Shown piece by piece: positions 1 to 10,080 of a DNA stretch of 64,000 bases. Both the position numbers and the translations under genes were made by a program. The notes under the pieces were generated by a model, which did no database searches, had not been told where the DNA came from, and saw nothing but the letters and a program-made list of their open reading frames with translations. This DNA is from Pycnococcus provasolii (Eukaryota; Chlorophyta; Pseudoscourfieldiophyceae; Pseudoscourfieldiales; Pycnococcaceae). The stretch's first letter is position 1, and each line of letters opens with the position of its first letter. The DNA lies in contig OW568893.1 of the NCBI GenBank assembly GCA_938743325.2, positions 248,001-312,000 of the forward strand, read 5' to 3'.

Positions 1-389
1 ATGAAGAAGTGGCGACAGGAGACAAAGGCAACGAGGATGACGACGAAGACGACGACGCAGGAGAGCAGAGCAGACGAGCATGAACACGCACAAACGACAA
101 AGAGGAGAAGGCAGGTTGATCAACCACCAAAGGGCGCAGTGTTGTAAGTGTTGTAAGAGGAAGGCGCCACATGACAGATTTCAGATTTCTGAAGAAGGCT
201 TCGTGTGCCCGACGGATGCGATGCGGCGGGAGAAAAAAAACTAAAAAGGGATGGATGGCGTCCAGAGCGGATCGGCAAATGAGCGCCTTCCCCAACCCCG
301 AATCATCATACGTTTCTTGGCGAGTTTGGTTCGGGGTTACGGTACCTAGAACTTATGGTGGGTGCTTCGCGTGCTTTGTTTGGTACATT

Positions 390-420
<31 letters not shown>

Positions 421-482
421 CTGTCTTACAGGTATAGTATTATTTATTTATTTACACAGTAGTCGTACTACCTTTAGAAGGG
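1..482. other. spacer at left edge, no supported gene
   Basis: No reading frame here looks like a real protein. The stretch holds a (TG)n run at about 391-418 and a short (TTTA)n run near 443-457. On the minus strand a short Leu/Arg-rich frame starts near position 90 and runs off the window; it could be the N-terminus of a neighbouring gene, but this cannot be tested here. Confidence 0.5.
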
Positions 483-1404
483 CTAGGGAATACCAGGGAG
501 CCAACCTCTTGCTGTCAGCGCTCCGTCAACGGATGACTCGTGGGTATACCAACGGAACGGAGGACTGCTCTCCCAGGGACGACGAGCCAAACGGCACTCA
601 GGCGTCGCGTACCGAAACGCTATAGCGCGACGCACCCACGCCGACGCGTCGTTGCCCTTCGCCCAATGTAGAGTGTTCTGGTTTGGTCGTGTGTTTGAAT
701 GTTAGTGCGTGCATACGTGTGGCTTGTGCGCCGTGGAGGGTTAGAGGTAGACTTACGGCGTCAAAGATGATCGCGTCGCCGGGTGCGCACGCCCAGAAGA
801 GTGCCTCCTCGCAAACGTCGTCAGGGGGATGCACTGGTGCGACGGCGTACTCGCAAGCGCTTGCTGGAAGAAAGCTCGAGCTGGTGGGAGGTGTCGACTC
901 GGCATCGTACAGGTCCCCAGACGCAAATCGCCTAGGCTGCCAGAGAGCGCCTTGCTTGGGAAGAAGCGGCGGTGCGTGCGAACCACGCCAAAACCTTAAG
1001 GCGGCGTCCTCGCCAACGTGGTCGAGTGCGATCCAGACAGAAATCACGCGCCCTCCGTCGAGCGGGTAGTACGCCGCGTCTGCGTGCAGCGGCGTGACTG
1101 TCGCGCAACCTGCGTCTTTCACCAAGATGTGCTCGTGGTAGAATCGCACGTCGTCGTTTCCCAGTGCTTCGGCGGCTATGCGCGCGACAGGTCCCTCTCG
1201 TCCAAGTTTTCTCAAGTCCTCGTCTCCCGTGTCGAGGTCTGAGAAGAATCCGTCGAGTTCCTCGCCACGCGGCGACGGCGCGGCGCGTGCCTTTGTGCAA
1301 GCTCGTTGCGCCCTAGCAAGCCACGTCGCGTCCACCGCAGCCGGTACCTTGAACGCGCCGTCGCGGTTCAAGCACTCCATAAAATCTGACGACGACATCA
1401 TCAT
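483..1404 (-). CDS. phytanoyl-CoA dioxygenase (PhyH) family protein, two exons
   Basis: An Fe(II)/2-oxoglutarate oxygenase of the PhyH family; substrate unknown. Exon 1 is 757..1404 and exon 2 is 483..677, joined over a 79-nt GT-AG intron (678..756, donor GTAAGT, acceptor CCAG) without a frame change, giving about 280 residues. Exon 1 carries the first two metal ligands in PLHADAAYYPLDG (the HxD motif), followed by VSVWIALDHVGEDAALRFWRGSH-type PhyH sequence split as VISVWIALDHV and RFWRGSH. The distal histidine lies at the start of exon 2 in NTLHWAKGN, so the intron must be removed to complete the iron site. Read without splicing, the frame also passes an LHGA motif by chance and ends early. 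The start is the first true ATG of a run of Met codons; the codon before it is TTG. No N-terminal targeting signal is obvious. Confidence 0.85.
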
Positions 1405-2070
1405 CAAATCATTTCAATGAGGCTTTTATCAATCAAAAAAGAACACCGAATCCACCACCAAGATAGACTACAGTATCACCCAACCGAAATGAAATGAAAC
1501 GAACCAAGGCGAAGCCGCGAAGGCGAAAACCATGTCCCCCAGGCCACCCTACGATAATAACCCCTAATTGAACAAGGAAAGGGAACCCCTAACTAACTAA
1601 CTCGTAGGTCTAACCCCTAACTGAACTCGTCGTACTGTATCGTGACGTTGTATTCTATCATAGACTACCCAGTGTAGTGACGTCCTTGCCCCCTGATCGA
1701 GGGATGTTCTTTTGCCCTCCGGGGATTGCAATCCCTCTTGTTTCGATGGTAGAAGTAAGTGACTTGCCGACCAAAATGTCCCTATGGTAGTACTTATGTA
1801 GTACTTACACTATGATGAAGTAGTGACTTGCAAGGGACTTGCAAGTCTCAAAGCACTCTATCTGCACGCCTTGCAAGTGACTTGATCACCGGCAGCCAGC
1901 CGGCAGCCCGGGAACGGACTCACTTGGGGGATCCCGAGGGGAGGTCCCGAGGGGGCGCGGCCGCGGATTCCCGGGGGTGAGTGGAATCCGAATCATTCCA
2001 TTCAAGTCTAAGCCCTTAAGTTTGACTTGACCGTTCCCGAGCTCGCCCAACCTTAATAAGCCTTAAGGCC
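1405..2070. other. spacer with AACCCCTAA-type repeats
   Basis: About 660 bp between divergent genes, so it must contain both promoters. It holds several copies of AACCCCTAA / AACCCCTAAC (about 1558-1625), TAGACTA heptamers at 1464-1470 and 1661-1667, and a GC-rich stretch rich in CCCGAGGGG-like palindromes at 1925-1985. No gene seen. Confidence 0.6.
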
Positions 2071-4638
2071 ATGGCGAACAAGTCTGGCCCTGGTCCTGAA
2101 CATGAACGTGAATCTTTGAAAGGCCCTCTGCTTGCAAGTGGGCTCGTTAGCGGGAATGGGGGTGCTTCTGCTGGTGGTCCCCTTTTGCAGCACTCACTTC
2201 ATTTCGCGGCGTCGCACTACCCTGGAGGACGAACAGCTTGGGAGGAAGCCGCTCCTATTATACCTAGTGGTGGTCCTACCAGTGGGCCCCTCGCGTTCAA
2301 GCGTCCTTCGTCAGCCGCGCAAACCGCCGCGGAAATTCGATTCCGAGTCAAAAAGGCTTCACAAGCCACGGCGCGGCCCGCCTCCGCGACGACCCACGGC
2401 GCGGCACGACGGCCGCTATCGGCAGGACACAACGGGCAGAGAGACCAGGTGTCGTCAGCGAACCAGGCGGAGATGAACGCAATGAGACAGCAGCTCGCTG
2501 ACGCGCAGCGGGAACTCGGCAGAGAGCAGGAAGCACGCTTGGCGGCTGAGGCGGCGCTGAAGGCTGGCGAGGCGTCAGCCGCGGCGATGCACGAGGAGAT
2601 GGGCGCACACCACTCGCGCGAAATGGACCTGCGGCGCCAGGTGGCGACGGCGAACAAGTCGGCGGAAAGCCAGAGAAAACTGCTCACGGAGAGGCAGAAG
2701 CACCTCGAGCGCGAGCTGGCGCAGGCGCGCAAGGAACTCGTCGAAGAGAGGAAAAAACATGCAGAGACGCACGCCAACTTGCGCTCGGAACTCACGGGAG
2801 AAAGACAGGCGCATTCCAAGGCACTCGAGCTTTCGAAAAAGTACAAGAATGATCGGCGCATGGAAAGCGCGAGGGCAGACGAGGCCGCGGACGCCGCGCG
2901 TGCAGAGCTGTACGACGAGCTCGAGTCTTCGCAGCGCAAGCTCGTGCATGTGGAGAAGGAGCTTGAGGAAATTCGCCTCGAGCTGAGAGAAACGCACATC
3001 AAAAATGCAAACGCGAGTCGGCTGCAGGTGGCGGAATTGGAGATGGAGCGCAATCGCACGCGCGAGGCGATGAATCGCCTGACAGCAAGCAAGGCAATCG
3101 ACCCGCGTGATCATGCTGCGCTGAAGCACGAGGTGGAAAAGGCGCGCGAGGATGTGAACGCGGCCAATAAACGTGCATCAGACGATGCGCTCGCCTTCAT
3201 CAAGCGCGTTTCGGAACTGGAAGCGCAGCTTGCGGCAGTCAAGGTGGAGAGCTCTGCGGCGAGCGCAGAGTTCGAGACGATGGGCGCAAGGCTAGTCGAT
3301 CACGCAAAGCAGGTTCTCCTCGAGAGGGCGGACGCGTACCAAATGGCGGCGGCGGCGGGCAAGAAAAGAAGCGTGGAGAGCGCGGATCGCCCCACCCGCC
3401 AGACGGTCGAGCAGATGGCCGAACGCCTGGCAGAGGAGAATGCGAAGATCCTAGCACGCGCTGTCACGGCTGAGGAAAGCGCGAAAGCGTCGGTCGAGAC
3501 GATGAAAGCTGAGGTGAAAAGAATGCGCCTGCAGCTTGGGACGGAGACCAGGCGACATCTGGAGAATGCGAAAAAGTTCCAGAACAAATCCAAAGAAATC
3601 GCGAATATAACAGAAGCCTACGAAAGAGAGGCGGCGGAGCTGAGGCGCCAGATTGCGCTCTTCGAGGCTAAGGCAGTGGAGGCGAACGAACTAGCTCGAA
3701 CGACGAAAACTTCCGAATTGAGAATCAAGCAAGAACGTGATTACCACGAGCTACGCACGGGTGAGCTGACGTCGCAGGTTACCAAGCTGTCGAAGCAGGT
3801 GGAATCAGACAAGCAAGTTCACAGCCGCTTGAGCAACTTGGAAGGAAAATTGCAGACCGATTACGTGCGTGAGGAAGTGTATGCCAACGAAAAGGAGGAA
3901 AGATTGAGTTTGCAAAAAGCTCTGAAAGACGCGAAAGAGGAGCTTTCAAAGCGTACGGCTGCCATGTCTCAGCTTCGCAAGGAAAAGGAGGAGACGGCTG
4001 GCATTCTCCAGCAGTCAATGCTGAAGAATGTGCAAGTGCAAGGCGAGAACGAAAAGATGGTAATTGACAATAGGCGCATGAACATCAGAATTGACAGGTT
4101 GGAAAAAGACAGAAGGGAACTGAAGGAGGCACTCGCGGGAGGAGGAGGAGGAGATGCTGATGGCGGCGATAATGAGGAGAATGCAAGAGACAGGGAAAGG
4201 GATGATGCGATGAGCACGATCGGTCAGCCACGACTCAATCCGGCGACCGCGGCGCAGGAGGTGCAGCGTCTGACGGCGACACTCGAGGAGGCCCGATCAG
4301 ATGCTCGCCGAGCTAAGCGGCAGGGTGAGCTGAAAGCGGAGCGGTGGAAGCGTGCACTGGACGAGGCGAATGGAAAACTTAGTCTGCTGCAAGACGACGT
4401 TGCGGGAAAGATGAGAGAGAGATTAGAGCAACTAGAAAGCGAGTATGCAGGTTTGGCGGCGGAGCTCGACGAGACCAGGGCGCAGCTCTCGGAAAGTTCC
4501 GCAGACGCGAGATCAGCGAAGGACACGCTGACATATCTCAGGTCAAGGCAAGCTCGTAAGCTAGGGGGGCTTGGTGTGAGCGAAGTAAGCGCGACGAGCT
4601 ACGCGGCCACCGACGATGCGGAAGCCGCGGTGTCTTAA
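2071..4638 (+). CDS. long coiled-coil protein, function unknown
   Basis: Encodes 855 residues. The first 130 or so are low-complexity and probably disordered. From about residue 130 to 830 the sequence is almost continuous heptad-like coiled coil, rich in Glu, Lys, Arg, Ala and Gln, with a Gly/Asp-rich break (GGGGGDADGGDNEEN) near residue 690 and a short unstructured tail. No motor, kinase or other enzymatic motif is seen. Long single-domain coiled coils of this kind are typical of cytoskeletal, centrosomal or ciliary structural proteins, but no family is recognised. The start ATG follows immediately on a spacer with a favourable GCC context. The minus-strand frames over it are shadows. Confidence 0.8.
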   Translation: MANKSGPGPEHERESLKGPLLASGLVSGNGGASAGGPLLQHSLHFAASHYPGGRTAWEEAAPIIPSGGPTSGPLAFKRPSSAAQTAAEIRFRVKKASQATARPASATTHGAARRPLSAGHNGQRDQVSSANQAEMNAMRQQLADAQRELGREQEARLAAEAALKAGEASAAAMHEEMGAHHSREMDLRRQVATANKSAESQRKLLTERQKHLERELAQARKELVEERKKHAETHANLRSELTGERQAHSKALELSKKYKNDRRMESARADEAADAARAELYDELESSQRKLVHVEKELEEIRLELRETHIKNANASRLQVAELEMERNRTREAMNRLTASKAIDPRDHAALKHEVEKAREDVNAANKRASDDALAFIKRVSELEAQLAAVKVESSAASAEFETMGARLVDHAKQVLLERADAYQMAAAAGKKRSVESADRPTRQTVEQMAERLAEENAKILARAVTAEESAKASVETMKAEVKRMRLQLGTETRRHLENAKKFQNKSKEIANITEAYEREAAELRRQIALFEAKAVEANELARTTKTSELRIKQERDYHELRTGELTSQVTKLSKQVESDKQVHSRLSNLEGKLQTDYVREEVYANEKEERLSLQKALKDAKEELSKRTAAMSQLRKEKEETAGILQQSMLKNVQVQGENEKMVIDNRRMNIRIDRLEKDRRELKEALAGGGGGDADGGDNEENARDRERDDAMSTIGQPRLNPATAAQEVQRLTATLEEARSDARRAKRQGELKAERWKRALDEANGKLSLLQDDVAGKMRERLEQLESEYAGLAAELDETRAQLSESSADARSAKDTLTYLRSRQARKLGGLGVSEVSATSYAATDDAEAAVS

Positions 4639-4958
4639 GACGCCATCCATGCTCTGATCGTACGAATGTTTGTAATCATAGAAGTAAGATTTGAACAGGA
4701 AAAGGAGATGTATCATTATTCATTGTTAAGACTCTTTCTTGAATCGCTCCTGCAATAGACAAAGTAGTAGGTGTGAATCTTCAGTCATAGACTTGATACG
4801 CGGTTGGTGGCGATGGTAACGACAACAACGACAACAAGCGCAAATGGAGCTCTCACGCCGGAAATCACCAGTGCCATGTACAAAAACGCGCTGAATGGTG
4901 AATGTGAATGACGACTGTTGGACAAAGTAAAGTACACTCCCTTACTTAATGAGCGATC
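4639..4958. other. convergent 3' spacer
   Basis: A 320-bp tail-to-tail gap between the coiled-coil gene and the CWF19-like gene. It is AT-rich compared with the genes, as expected for two 3' UTRs. No gene or repeat is seen. Confidence 0.5.
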
Positions 4959-6803
4959 TTAGGACTCTTTCGTAGCCTTTACCCAGTCGAAGCGTGAAAA
5001 AGACGAGCGAAGGTTTGCCGCGGTTGCGAGCAGCGCCTGCATTGGAGGGGCACCTCGAGCCGCCGCGCGACGCTCCGCCGTGGCGTGGGCGTGCCACCGA
5101 TTCGGGTCATGGCCACATACGCCGCCGTACACCTCTAGCGCAAAGGACGGTGGCCACTCTTCGACGTCCTCCACGACGTGCAGAAGACCGCCCTTCGACG
5201 CGTTCGCCTCTACGTGGACATATGCAAAGTTTGGCGGGATCACATGGCGCAATCCGCCTCCCTTCACCACGTCCACGCATGCGTGCTTACGATTCTGTGC
5301 CCACTCTGATTCGGCATTCGTGAATTCGAGGCGAAATCGAGTCATCAGCGCTTCGACTAAGTCGAGAGCTCCGTCGTCGCCCTCGATTGCCGAAGGCAAT
5401 GGCACCGCATCCAGTACGCCGTGTCGTCCCAAAAGCTTGCTCGCATCTCCCAAGCCAGTCATCGCCGCACCAGCGCCGCCGCCGCCGCCGCTGCCTCGCA
5501 GCAGAGCCGTCTCAATAAAGAGAGCTCCTGCGTACCCCTTGCTGAGGTAATACTTGATGATGCTCTTCTTGAAGTTTCGAACCTCGGTTTCCGCATCCTC
5601 GGAAACCGTTCGCAGGCTATTTTCGTGTTCTCGAGGAATGATCTGCATGTGATCTTTGCATCCAGGCCCTGCGAGCGGCGGCACCATCAGCAACGCGTGA
5701 GCACTCTCGCTCAGCAACAATCTTGCATCGAAAGCTGGACTCGTTCGACAGTATGGGCACTTCGAGATACGTGCCGCAGCACCAAATTGCGGCTTTCCGC
5801 CGCTGCCAGCAGCGGTTCCGGCAGACTTCTGCTGCTTCTTCTTGCGGCCATCGCTGCCATCTTCGATCTCCGCCGCATACGCATCGGCATCGTCTTGGAG
5901 ATCTCTGTCGTCTCCACCCACACCAGCAAAGCGACGCTTCGCGCCCAGGTGCTTCGCCATCGCTGCATCCGCATCCGCGAAAGCGCCGCGTCCAGTTGCT
6001 TTCCCCAGGCGCTCTTCTGCCATCATGTCCTGCACAGTGGGCCCGTCGAACATCGTCGTACGTTCCTGCTGCTGCTGCTGTTGATCCTTTGCCTTGGACG
6101 CGAGTGCAGCCAGCGCGCTGAATGTCGAAGATGGTTGGGCAGTACCACCACCGCCGCCGCCGCCGAGTCGTGCACGCAACGCATCAGCCGCACCTCGGTT
6201 CGTGCCGTCCCCACCGCCGCCGCTGCTGCCGCCCCCGCCGAGTCGTGCACGCAACGCATCAGCCGCACCTCGATTCACGCCGCTGCCACCACCGCCGCCG
6301 CCAAGTCGTGCACGTAGCGCATCAGCTGCACCTCGGTTCGTGCCGTCGTCGTCGCCGCTGCCGCCGCCGCCGCCGCCGCCGCCGCCAGGCTGAGCTGCAG
6401 TACCGCTTGCTCTGACAGCTGCTGCAGCGCTGGCACCAATTTCACCAGCCAAGCCACGATTTTCCACCGGTCTTCGCATGCCTGGTATCCTCGCAGCTGC
6501 CGTTTGCACATGTGGCGGCTGCTGCTGCTCTTTCGTTTTCGTGTTCATCAAGCGTTCCTCGCGCATGCGCGCCGCCTCCTCTGCCGCCTTTGTGTTCTGC
6601 TTTGCGGCACCAGCCCTCGCCGACCCGCACGCTGAGCACTTCTGCGCGTCGACGGCGACGTCCGCACCACACACGAGGCAGCTCGCCGTATTACTCGAGA
6701 AGAGCGCCTTTCTGCGTTCGAGCGCCTTTGATCTCCACCCACCACCACCACCACCACCACCACCACCACCTCTCTGACCACCTTTCCCTGTGCCACTATC
6801 CAT
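4959..6803 (-). CDS. CWF19-like (CwfJ C-terminal domain) spliceosome-associated protein
   Basis: About 614 residues. The C-terminal 260 residues match the CWF19/CwfJ family: a Cys-containing start (SKCPYCRTSPAF), the HIT-like motif region (CKDHMQIIPREHEN), a central block ending EWAQNRKH, and the CwfJ C-terminal 2 region (GGLLHVVEDVEEWP through PNRW). Family members (yeast Drn1, human CWF19L1/2) act with the lariat debranching enzyme and late spliceosomes. The N-terminus is unusual: a poly-Gly stretch, a four-cysteine zinc-ribbon-like motif (CLVCG...CSACG) near residue 45, and three near-identical copies of NRGAADALRARLGGGG separated by poly-Gly. The start is the ATG at 6803; the longer frame upstream begins with TTG. 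A (CCA)n tract codes the first Gly run. Confidence 0.85.
   Translation of the reverse strand: MDSGTGKGGQRGGGGGGGGGGGWRSKALERRKALFSSNTASCLVCGADVAVDAQKCSACGSARAGAAKQNTKAAEEAARMREERLMNTKTKEQQQPPHVQTAAARIPGMRRPVENRGLAGEIGASAAAAVRASGTAAQPGGGGGGGGGSGDDDGTNRGAADALRARLGGGGGGSGVNRGAADALRARLGGGGSSGGGGDGTNRGAADALRARLGGGGGGGTAQPSSTFSALAALASKAKDQQQQQQERTTMFDGPTVQDMMAEERLGKATGRGAFADADAAMAKHLGAKRRFAGVGGDDRDLQDDADAYAAEIEDGSDGRKKKQQKSAGTAAGSGGKPQFGAAARISKCPYCRTSPAFDARLLLSESAHALLMVPPLAGPGCKDHMQIIPREHENSLRTVSEDAETEVRNFKKSIIKYYLSKGYAGALFIETALLRGSGGGGGAGAAMTGLGDASKLLGRHGVLDAVPLPSAIEGDDGALDLVEALMTRFRLEFTNAESEWAQNRKHACVDVVKGGGLRHVIPPNFAYVHVEANASKGGLLHVVEDVEEWPPSFALEVYGGVCGHDPNRWHAHATAERRAAARGAPPMQALLATAANLRSSFSRFDWVKATKES
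6140..6390 (-). repeat. three-copy in-frame tandem repeat inside the CWF19-like gene
   Basis: Three near-identical units of about 66-75 bp, each coding NRGAADALRARLG plus a poly-Gly linker of different length. Linker lengths differ by whole codons, so the frame is kept. This looks like recent slippage or unequal exchange in a disordered region. Confidence 0.8.
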
Positions 6804-6892
6804 TCTAAAGGTATCCCTGTATTCGTGAAAGAAGTTACCCTTCGACAACGGCTTGTGCTTTTTCCGCTTCCGCTAATAACAGCGCGAACTGA

Positions 6893-7177
6893 GACAGGGA
6901 CAGCTCAATTACTGTAGCTTTCGAGGAACCTGAGGAGAGCGAGAGTGCGAGTTGTACGGATGTGCGTCCCAGAGGGGATGAGGGGGGACACTCCGAGCTC
7001 GAGGAGGACACGCAAAGACGCCACGCTAAATGGGAAAGCGTAGGCAAAGGAGACGCCGAATTGCTCAAGGCTGCTTCTGCTTCTCCAACTCCAAATGAGA
7101 TGGCAGATCTCACAGATAAACTCCCTGGAAGCAAAGAGCCTTCCATGAAACGAACAAAAGGCAACACAGGGCAGTGA
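6893..7177 (+). CDS. possible small acidic protein or terminal exon, uncertain
   Basis: An open frame of about 94 codons rich in Glu, Asp, Ser and Lys ends at 7177 (…SMKRTKGNTGQ). It is open from 6893 but has no ATG near its beginning. Just upstream is a CTAATAAC element followed by GAGACAG, which reads like a branch site plus 3' splice acceptor, so it could be a last exon. The minus strand over the same bases is also open (140 residues, Ser/Leu-rich), which is the expected shadow of an acidic frame. No homology recognised; the choice of strand is tentative. Confidence 0.3.
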   Translation, partial: DRDSSITVAFEEPEESESASCTDVRPRGDEGGHSELEEDTQRRHAKWESVGKGDAELLKAASASPTPNEMADLTDKLPGSKEPSMKRTKGNTGQ

Positions 7178-7230
7178 CAAGTGCGCCGCCGCCGCAACTC
7201 AACTCCACGAACTTCTGAGATTATATGACG

Positions 7231-8407
7231 AGGCGACACGAGAAGAAGGAATGGCAATGGCGGCGACAGGTGGTTGGTGCGCTTTTTTGTTTGGGCTTGT
7301 CGGAACCCCCAGGGTGGTTTCCAACTAACCCCGAACTAACTCGATTCCCTGGGAACCCCTGCCTATCCCGTCACGTCATACTTTTGCATGGGAGCTCCCG
7401 GGAGCTCCCGGGGGTTCTCCGGGAGCTCCCGGGAGCTCCCGGAGGGTCTTGGGAGCTCCCGGGAGCTCCCAAGACCCCTGGGAGCCACCCCCCTCTCCTG
7501 GGAGCTCCCGATTTCTGGTCTCCCGGGAGACCCCTAGCTTCGTGCTTCATCAGCCCGTGCGGACCATCTTTCGTTATCGCCTGCACGAGTGCTTGGGAGT
7601 CGATGTACACGGGAGTGGGTCCTAGCTAGGGTGGCGGATTTCACTCCGAAAGTTCCGCACGCATGAAGAGGCCAGTGTCGGGGACCGCGCCGACGATCTC
7701 CATGCCTTTGACCAGCGCCAACCCTCCTATCGACTTGTCGTGCTCACGAAAGACACCCTGGCGAGCTTCCACTTGGCGGTGCCTTTTTTCTTCGCGACTA
7801 CCGCGGAAAGACCGTAGGCGTCGAATTTCAGCCTAAGCCCCACTTGTCGGTATGAGGATGTGCTGAAAGAGGTCGATGGTAACAACCTTCTTTCGGGCCT
7901 CTAGATCATCCTTCACACCAATCCATCGTTGCAATGCTTGCATGGATGGTGCTGTCGAGTCGATGGGTGACTTGGGTTGACCACTAGACTCTTTCACCGG
8001 GAAATGCAACAAGCACACACCACGGACCCGCCCGCCATGTAAATCAGTCCACGACTTAGAACTGCGAGAGCCGCCTGCGCGATTCCATGTTGATCTTTTT
8101 TGGCTCCCACCTCCTCCTAGCTGCCGTCGCATCCGCCGCACTCGCGGTCGCCGCATCGCCGTCGCCGTCTCCGGCGTTTCGAGTACGACATGGCAATCGA
8201 GCTCGATCGATTGCTCGATGACGTACCAAACGCACGGGAAACGCGACCGGGATCCCGCAGGGCATTTTCCGGAGTTTTTAGGTACGCAATCGCTTCTACA
8301 AACAACGAAGGATCCCCCAGACTCGTACATTCTATCCCGATCATCAGGCACCGCAGCTACCTATACGCAAGTGAATATAAAGCGCCGCAGCACTAATCGC
8401 AATCATC
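7231..8407. other. gene-free spacer with degraded coding relic
   Basis: About 1.2 kb with no intact gene. Around 7540-7850 and 7850-8350 the minus strand shows short protein-like stretches, one of which (YIDSQALVQAITKD-like) loosely recalls an RNase H segment of a retroelement. The relic is broken and short, and its family cannot be named with confidence. A TATA-like AATATAAAG near 8372 may belong to the next gene. Confidence 0.35.
7390..7530. repeat. palindromic minisatellite of GGGAGCTCCC units
   Basis: Seven exact copies of the 10-bp palindrome GGGAGCTCCC occur within 120 bp (from 7390, 7400, 7421, 7431, 7451, 7461 and 7500), several head to tail, with degenerate copies between. Each unit is its own reverse complement, so the block can form hairpins or a cruciform; 7449-7474 is itself a longer perfect palindrome. 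Confidence 0.9.
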
Positions 8408-10006
8408 ATGACGACGACGGCGATGATGATGCTGCGACGACCACGGCTGCCGGCGGCTTTTTCTCGTCGTGCGCTCCTGATGCCGCCGCGACGAAGAGTA
8501 CTAGTCCGACCATCATCATCCGCTGCTGATAATAATGGTGGTGGGACCATTATTCCTCCATTGTTCCATTATTCCATCGATCAGCTGGGCGAAGAAGGAG
8601 GAGGAGCCCATGAAGCATCATCATCAGGCGACCGGCAGAGCCTGTTGCTTGCGGAGGAGGAGGAGGAGGAGGAGGAGCAAGAAGAAGAGAAGCAGCAGCA
8701 GAACGCTCGCGAACAAAGGGAGTCAAAGAAATCCATGTTGCGAGCGTCAGCAGCACTGCTGGCGACTTTCGAGCGACGACGGCGACGACTTCTGAAAGCG
8801 GCTTCGACGACGACAGCCACCGCCGCGACACTTGCATTAGCTGCACCTGCTGCTGCTGATAATAATGACACAATCACGAAGAAGAAGAATCAGCTTCTTC
8901 TGCACAACAACAACAACATTGACGACAACAAAAGCTTGAATGACTTGATGCTCTGCGCTATTCCAATCCACCGCGCCGCACGCTCGGCGAACATGTTCGG
9001 CGCACCATTTGCATCCGTCTCAGTCTCTGTCAAGGCTAAGAAAGAGTCATCACTTTCAAGGATAGATGGGGAATTCATGATCGACACAGGTCTCACTCAG
9101 GCACTCGTGACGCCTAGCCTTGCCAAGGAAATGCAACTTGCGCCAAACTACAGTGCAATCGGTGCAGGTGCTGGTGGTGCGGCGCGCGTCGACGTTGCAG
9201 AAGTACAATCGCTACGCTTCAAGAATGCCCCTGATCTCGAGCTGGGTCCTGTGGCTGCTGGCATCGCAGATTTTCCGCAGGAAGCTAGCGATCTACGCTT
9301 GCAGCTCAACGGCATGATGGGCTTCAGTATGCTCGATGTACACGATACCGATCTCGACTTTCCGCAATCAACACTTCGCTTCTACAAACGTGGTGCATGT
9401 GACCAGATTGCGCAGCAGGCTGGCATGTTACCTGTTGCCGCCGCCTCTCTACCAATGTCAGAAATACCGGGCGTGCGCGTGCTCGCATCCGACGGGTCAG
9501 GCCGAGCTGTTGCTCTAGGAGTTCTTGACACCGGCAGCGCTTTCACGTGTGTCAATCTTGCAGCTGCGAAAATGCTGGGAATCAAGGTCGAAGACGACGC
9601 GGACACGGACACCACGCCTGTGGCTGCGATGGCGGTTGGTGTCGACGGCAATCCAGTGATGCTCAGGATCGCTCGGAACGTCAACATTCAGCTTGGTGGC
9701 TTGAAGCAAATGTCGTCATCAGCCGAAGAGCTCACGTGGAATCCAAGCGTGACTCTTCACCTTGATATTTGCGCAGTCGGAGACATCCCAGCACTTGACC
9801 TTCTGTCACAAGTAGCCATGGGAAAGGCTGCTCCGGTTGTAGGTGCTACACCTCGGCGACGACGAACGGGACCTGCGGTGTTGATTGGCTTGGATGCGCT
9901 TGAGCGGTATCGTTTGGTATTCTGCGGAGGAGAGAATCTAGACAAGTCGAGGGAGCGCACAATTTACCTCCAAGAGGGGAGGCGTGGAGGAGTTGCGAAG
10001 GAATGA
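8408..10006 (+). CDS. aspartyl protease-like protein with two retropepsin-fold domains, probably plastid or mitochondrial
   Basis: Encodes 532 residues. An Arg/Ser-rich N-terminus without acidic residues resembles an organelle transit peptide. It is followed by a Glu/Gln-rich and Ser-rich low-complexity region. Two similar half-domains follow. The first has the catalytic-type motif FMIDTGLTQALV near residue 222 and a flap/GFSMLD motif (GMMGFSMLD). The second has GVLDTGSAFTCV near residue 375 and ends with a VLIGLDALERY motif. Each half has the DTG...hydrophobic-GxD layout of clan AA peptidases. The pair could fold as one bilobal enzyme. It is a host-type gene with no reverse transcriptase or LTR nearby. 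In the first motif the residue after DTG is Leu instead of the usual Ser/Ala, so activity is uncertain. Confidence 0.7.
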   Translation: MTTTAMMMLRRPRLPAAFSRRALLMPPRRRVLVRPSSSAADNNGGGTIIPPLFHYSIDQLGEEGGGAHEASSSGDRQSLLLAEEEEEEEEQEEEKQQQNAREQRESKKSMLRASAALLATFERRRRRLLKAASTTTATAATLALAAPAAADNNDTITKKKNQLLLHNNNNIDDNKSLNDLMLCAIPIHRAARSANMFGAPFASVSVSVKAKKESSLSRIDGEFMIDTGLTQALVTPSLAKEMQLAPNYSAIGAGAGGAARVDVAEVQSLRFKNAPDLELGPVAAGIADFPQEASDLRLQLNGMMGFSMLDVHDTDLDFPQSTLRFYKRGACDQIAQQAGMLPVAAASLPMSEIPGVRVLASDGSGRAVALGVLDTGSAFTCVNLAAAKMLGIKVEDDADTDTTPVAAMAVGVDGNPVMLRIARNVNIQLGGLKQMSSSAEELTWNPSVTLHLDICAVGDIPALDLLSQVAMGKAAPVVGATPRRRRTGPAVLIGLDALERYRLVFCGGENLDKSRERTIYLQEGRRGGVAKE

Positions 10007-10080
10007 AAAGAAAATCTTTGTTGGATCAATAATACAGTAAACACGAATAACTTTACTTTACAAGATTTCCAAAAGTAGAA

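Noticed and set aside
8408-10006. Retropepsin-type motifs as evidence of a retroelement
   Set aside because: The gene is long, intact and has two protease-fold halves with a transit-like N-terminus; no reverse transcriptase, integrase or LTRs are near it.
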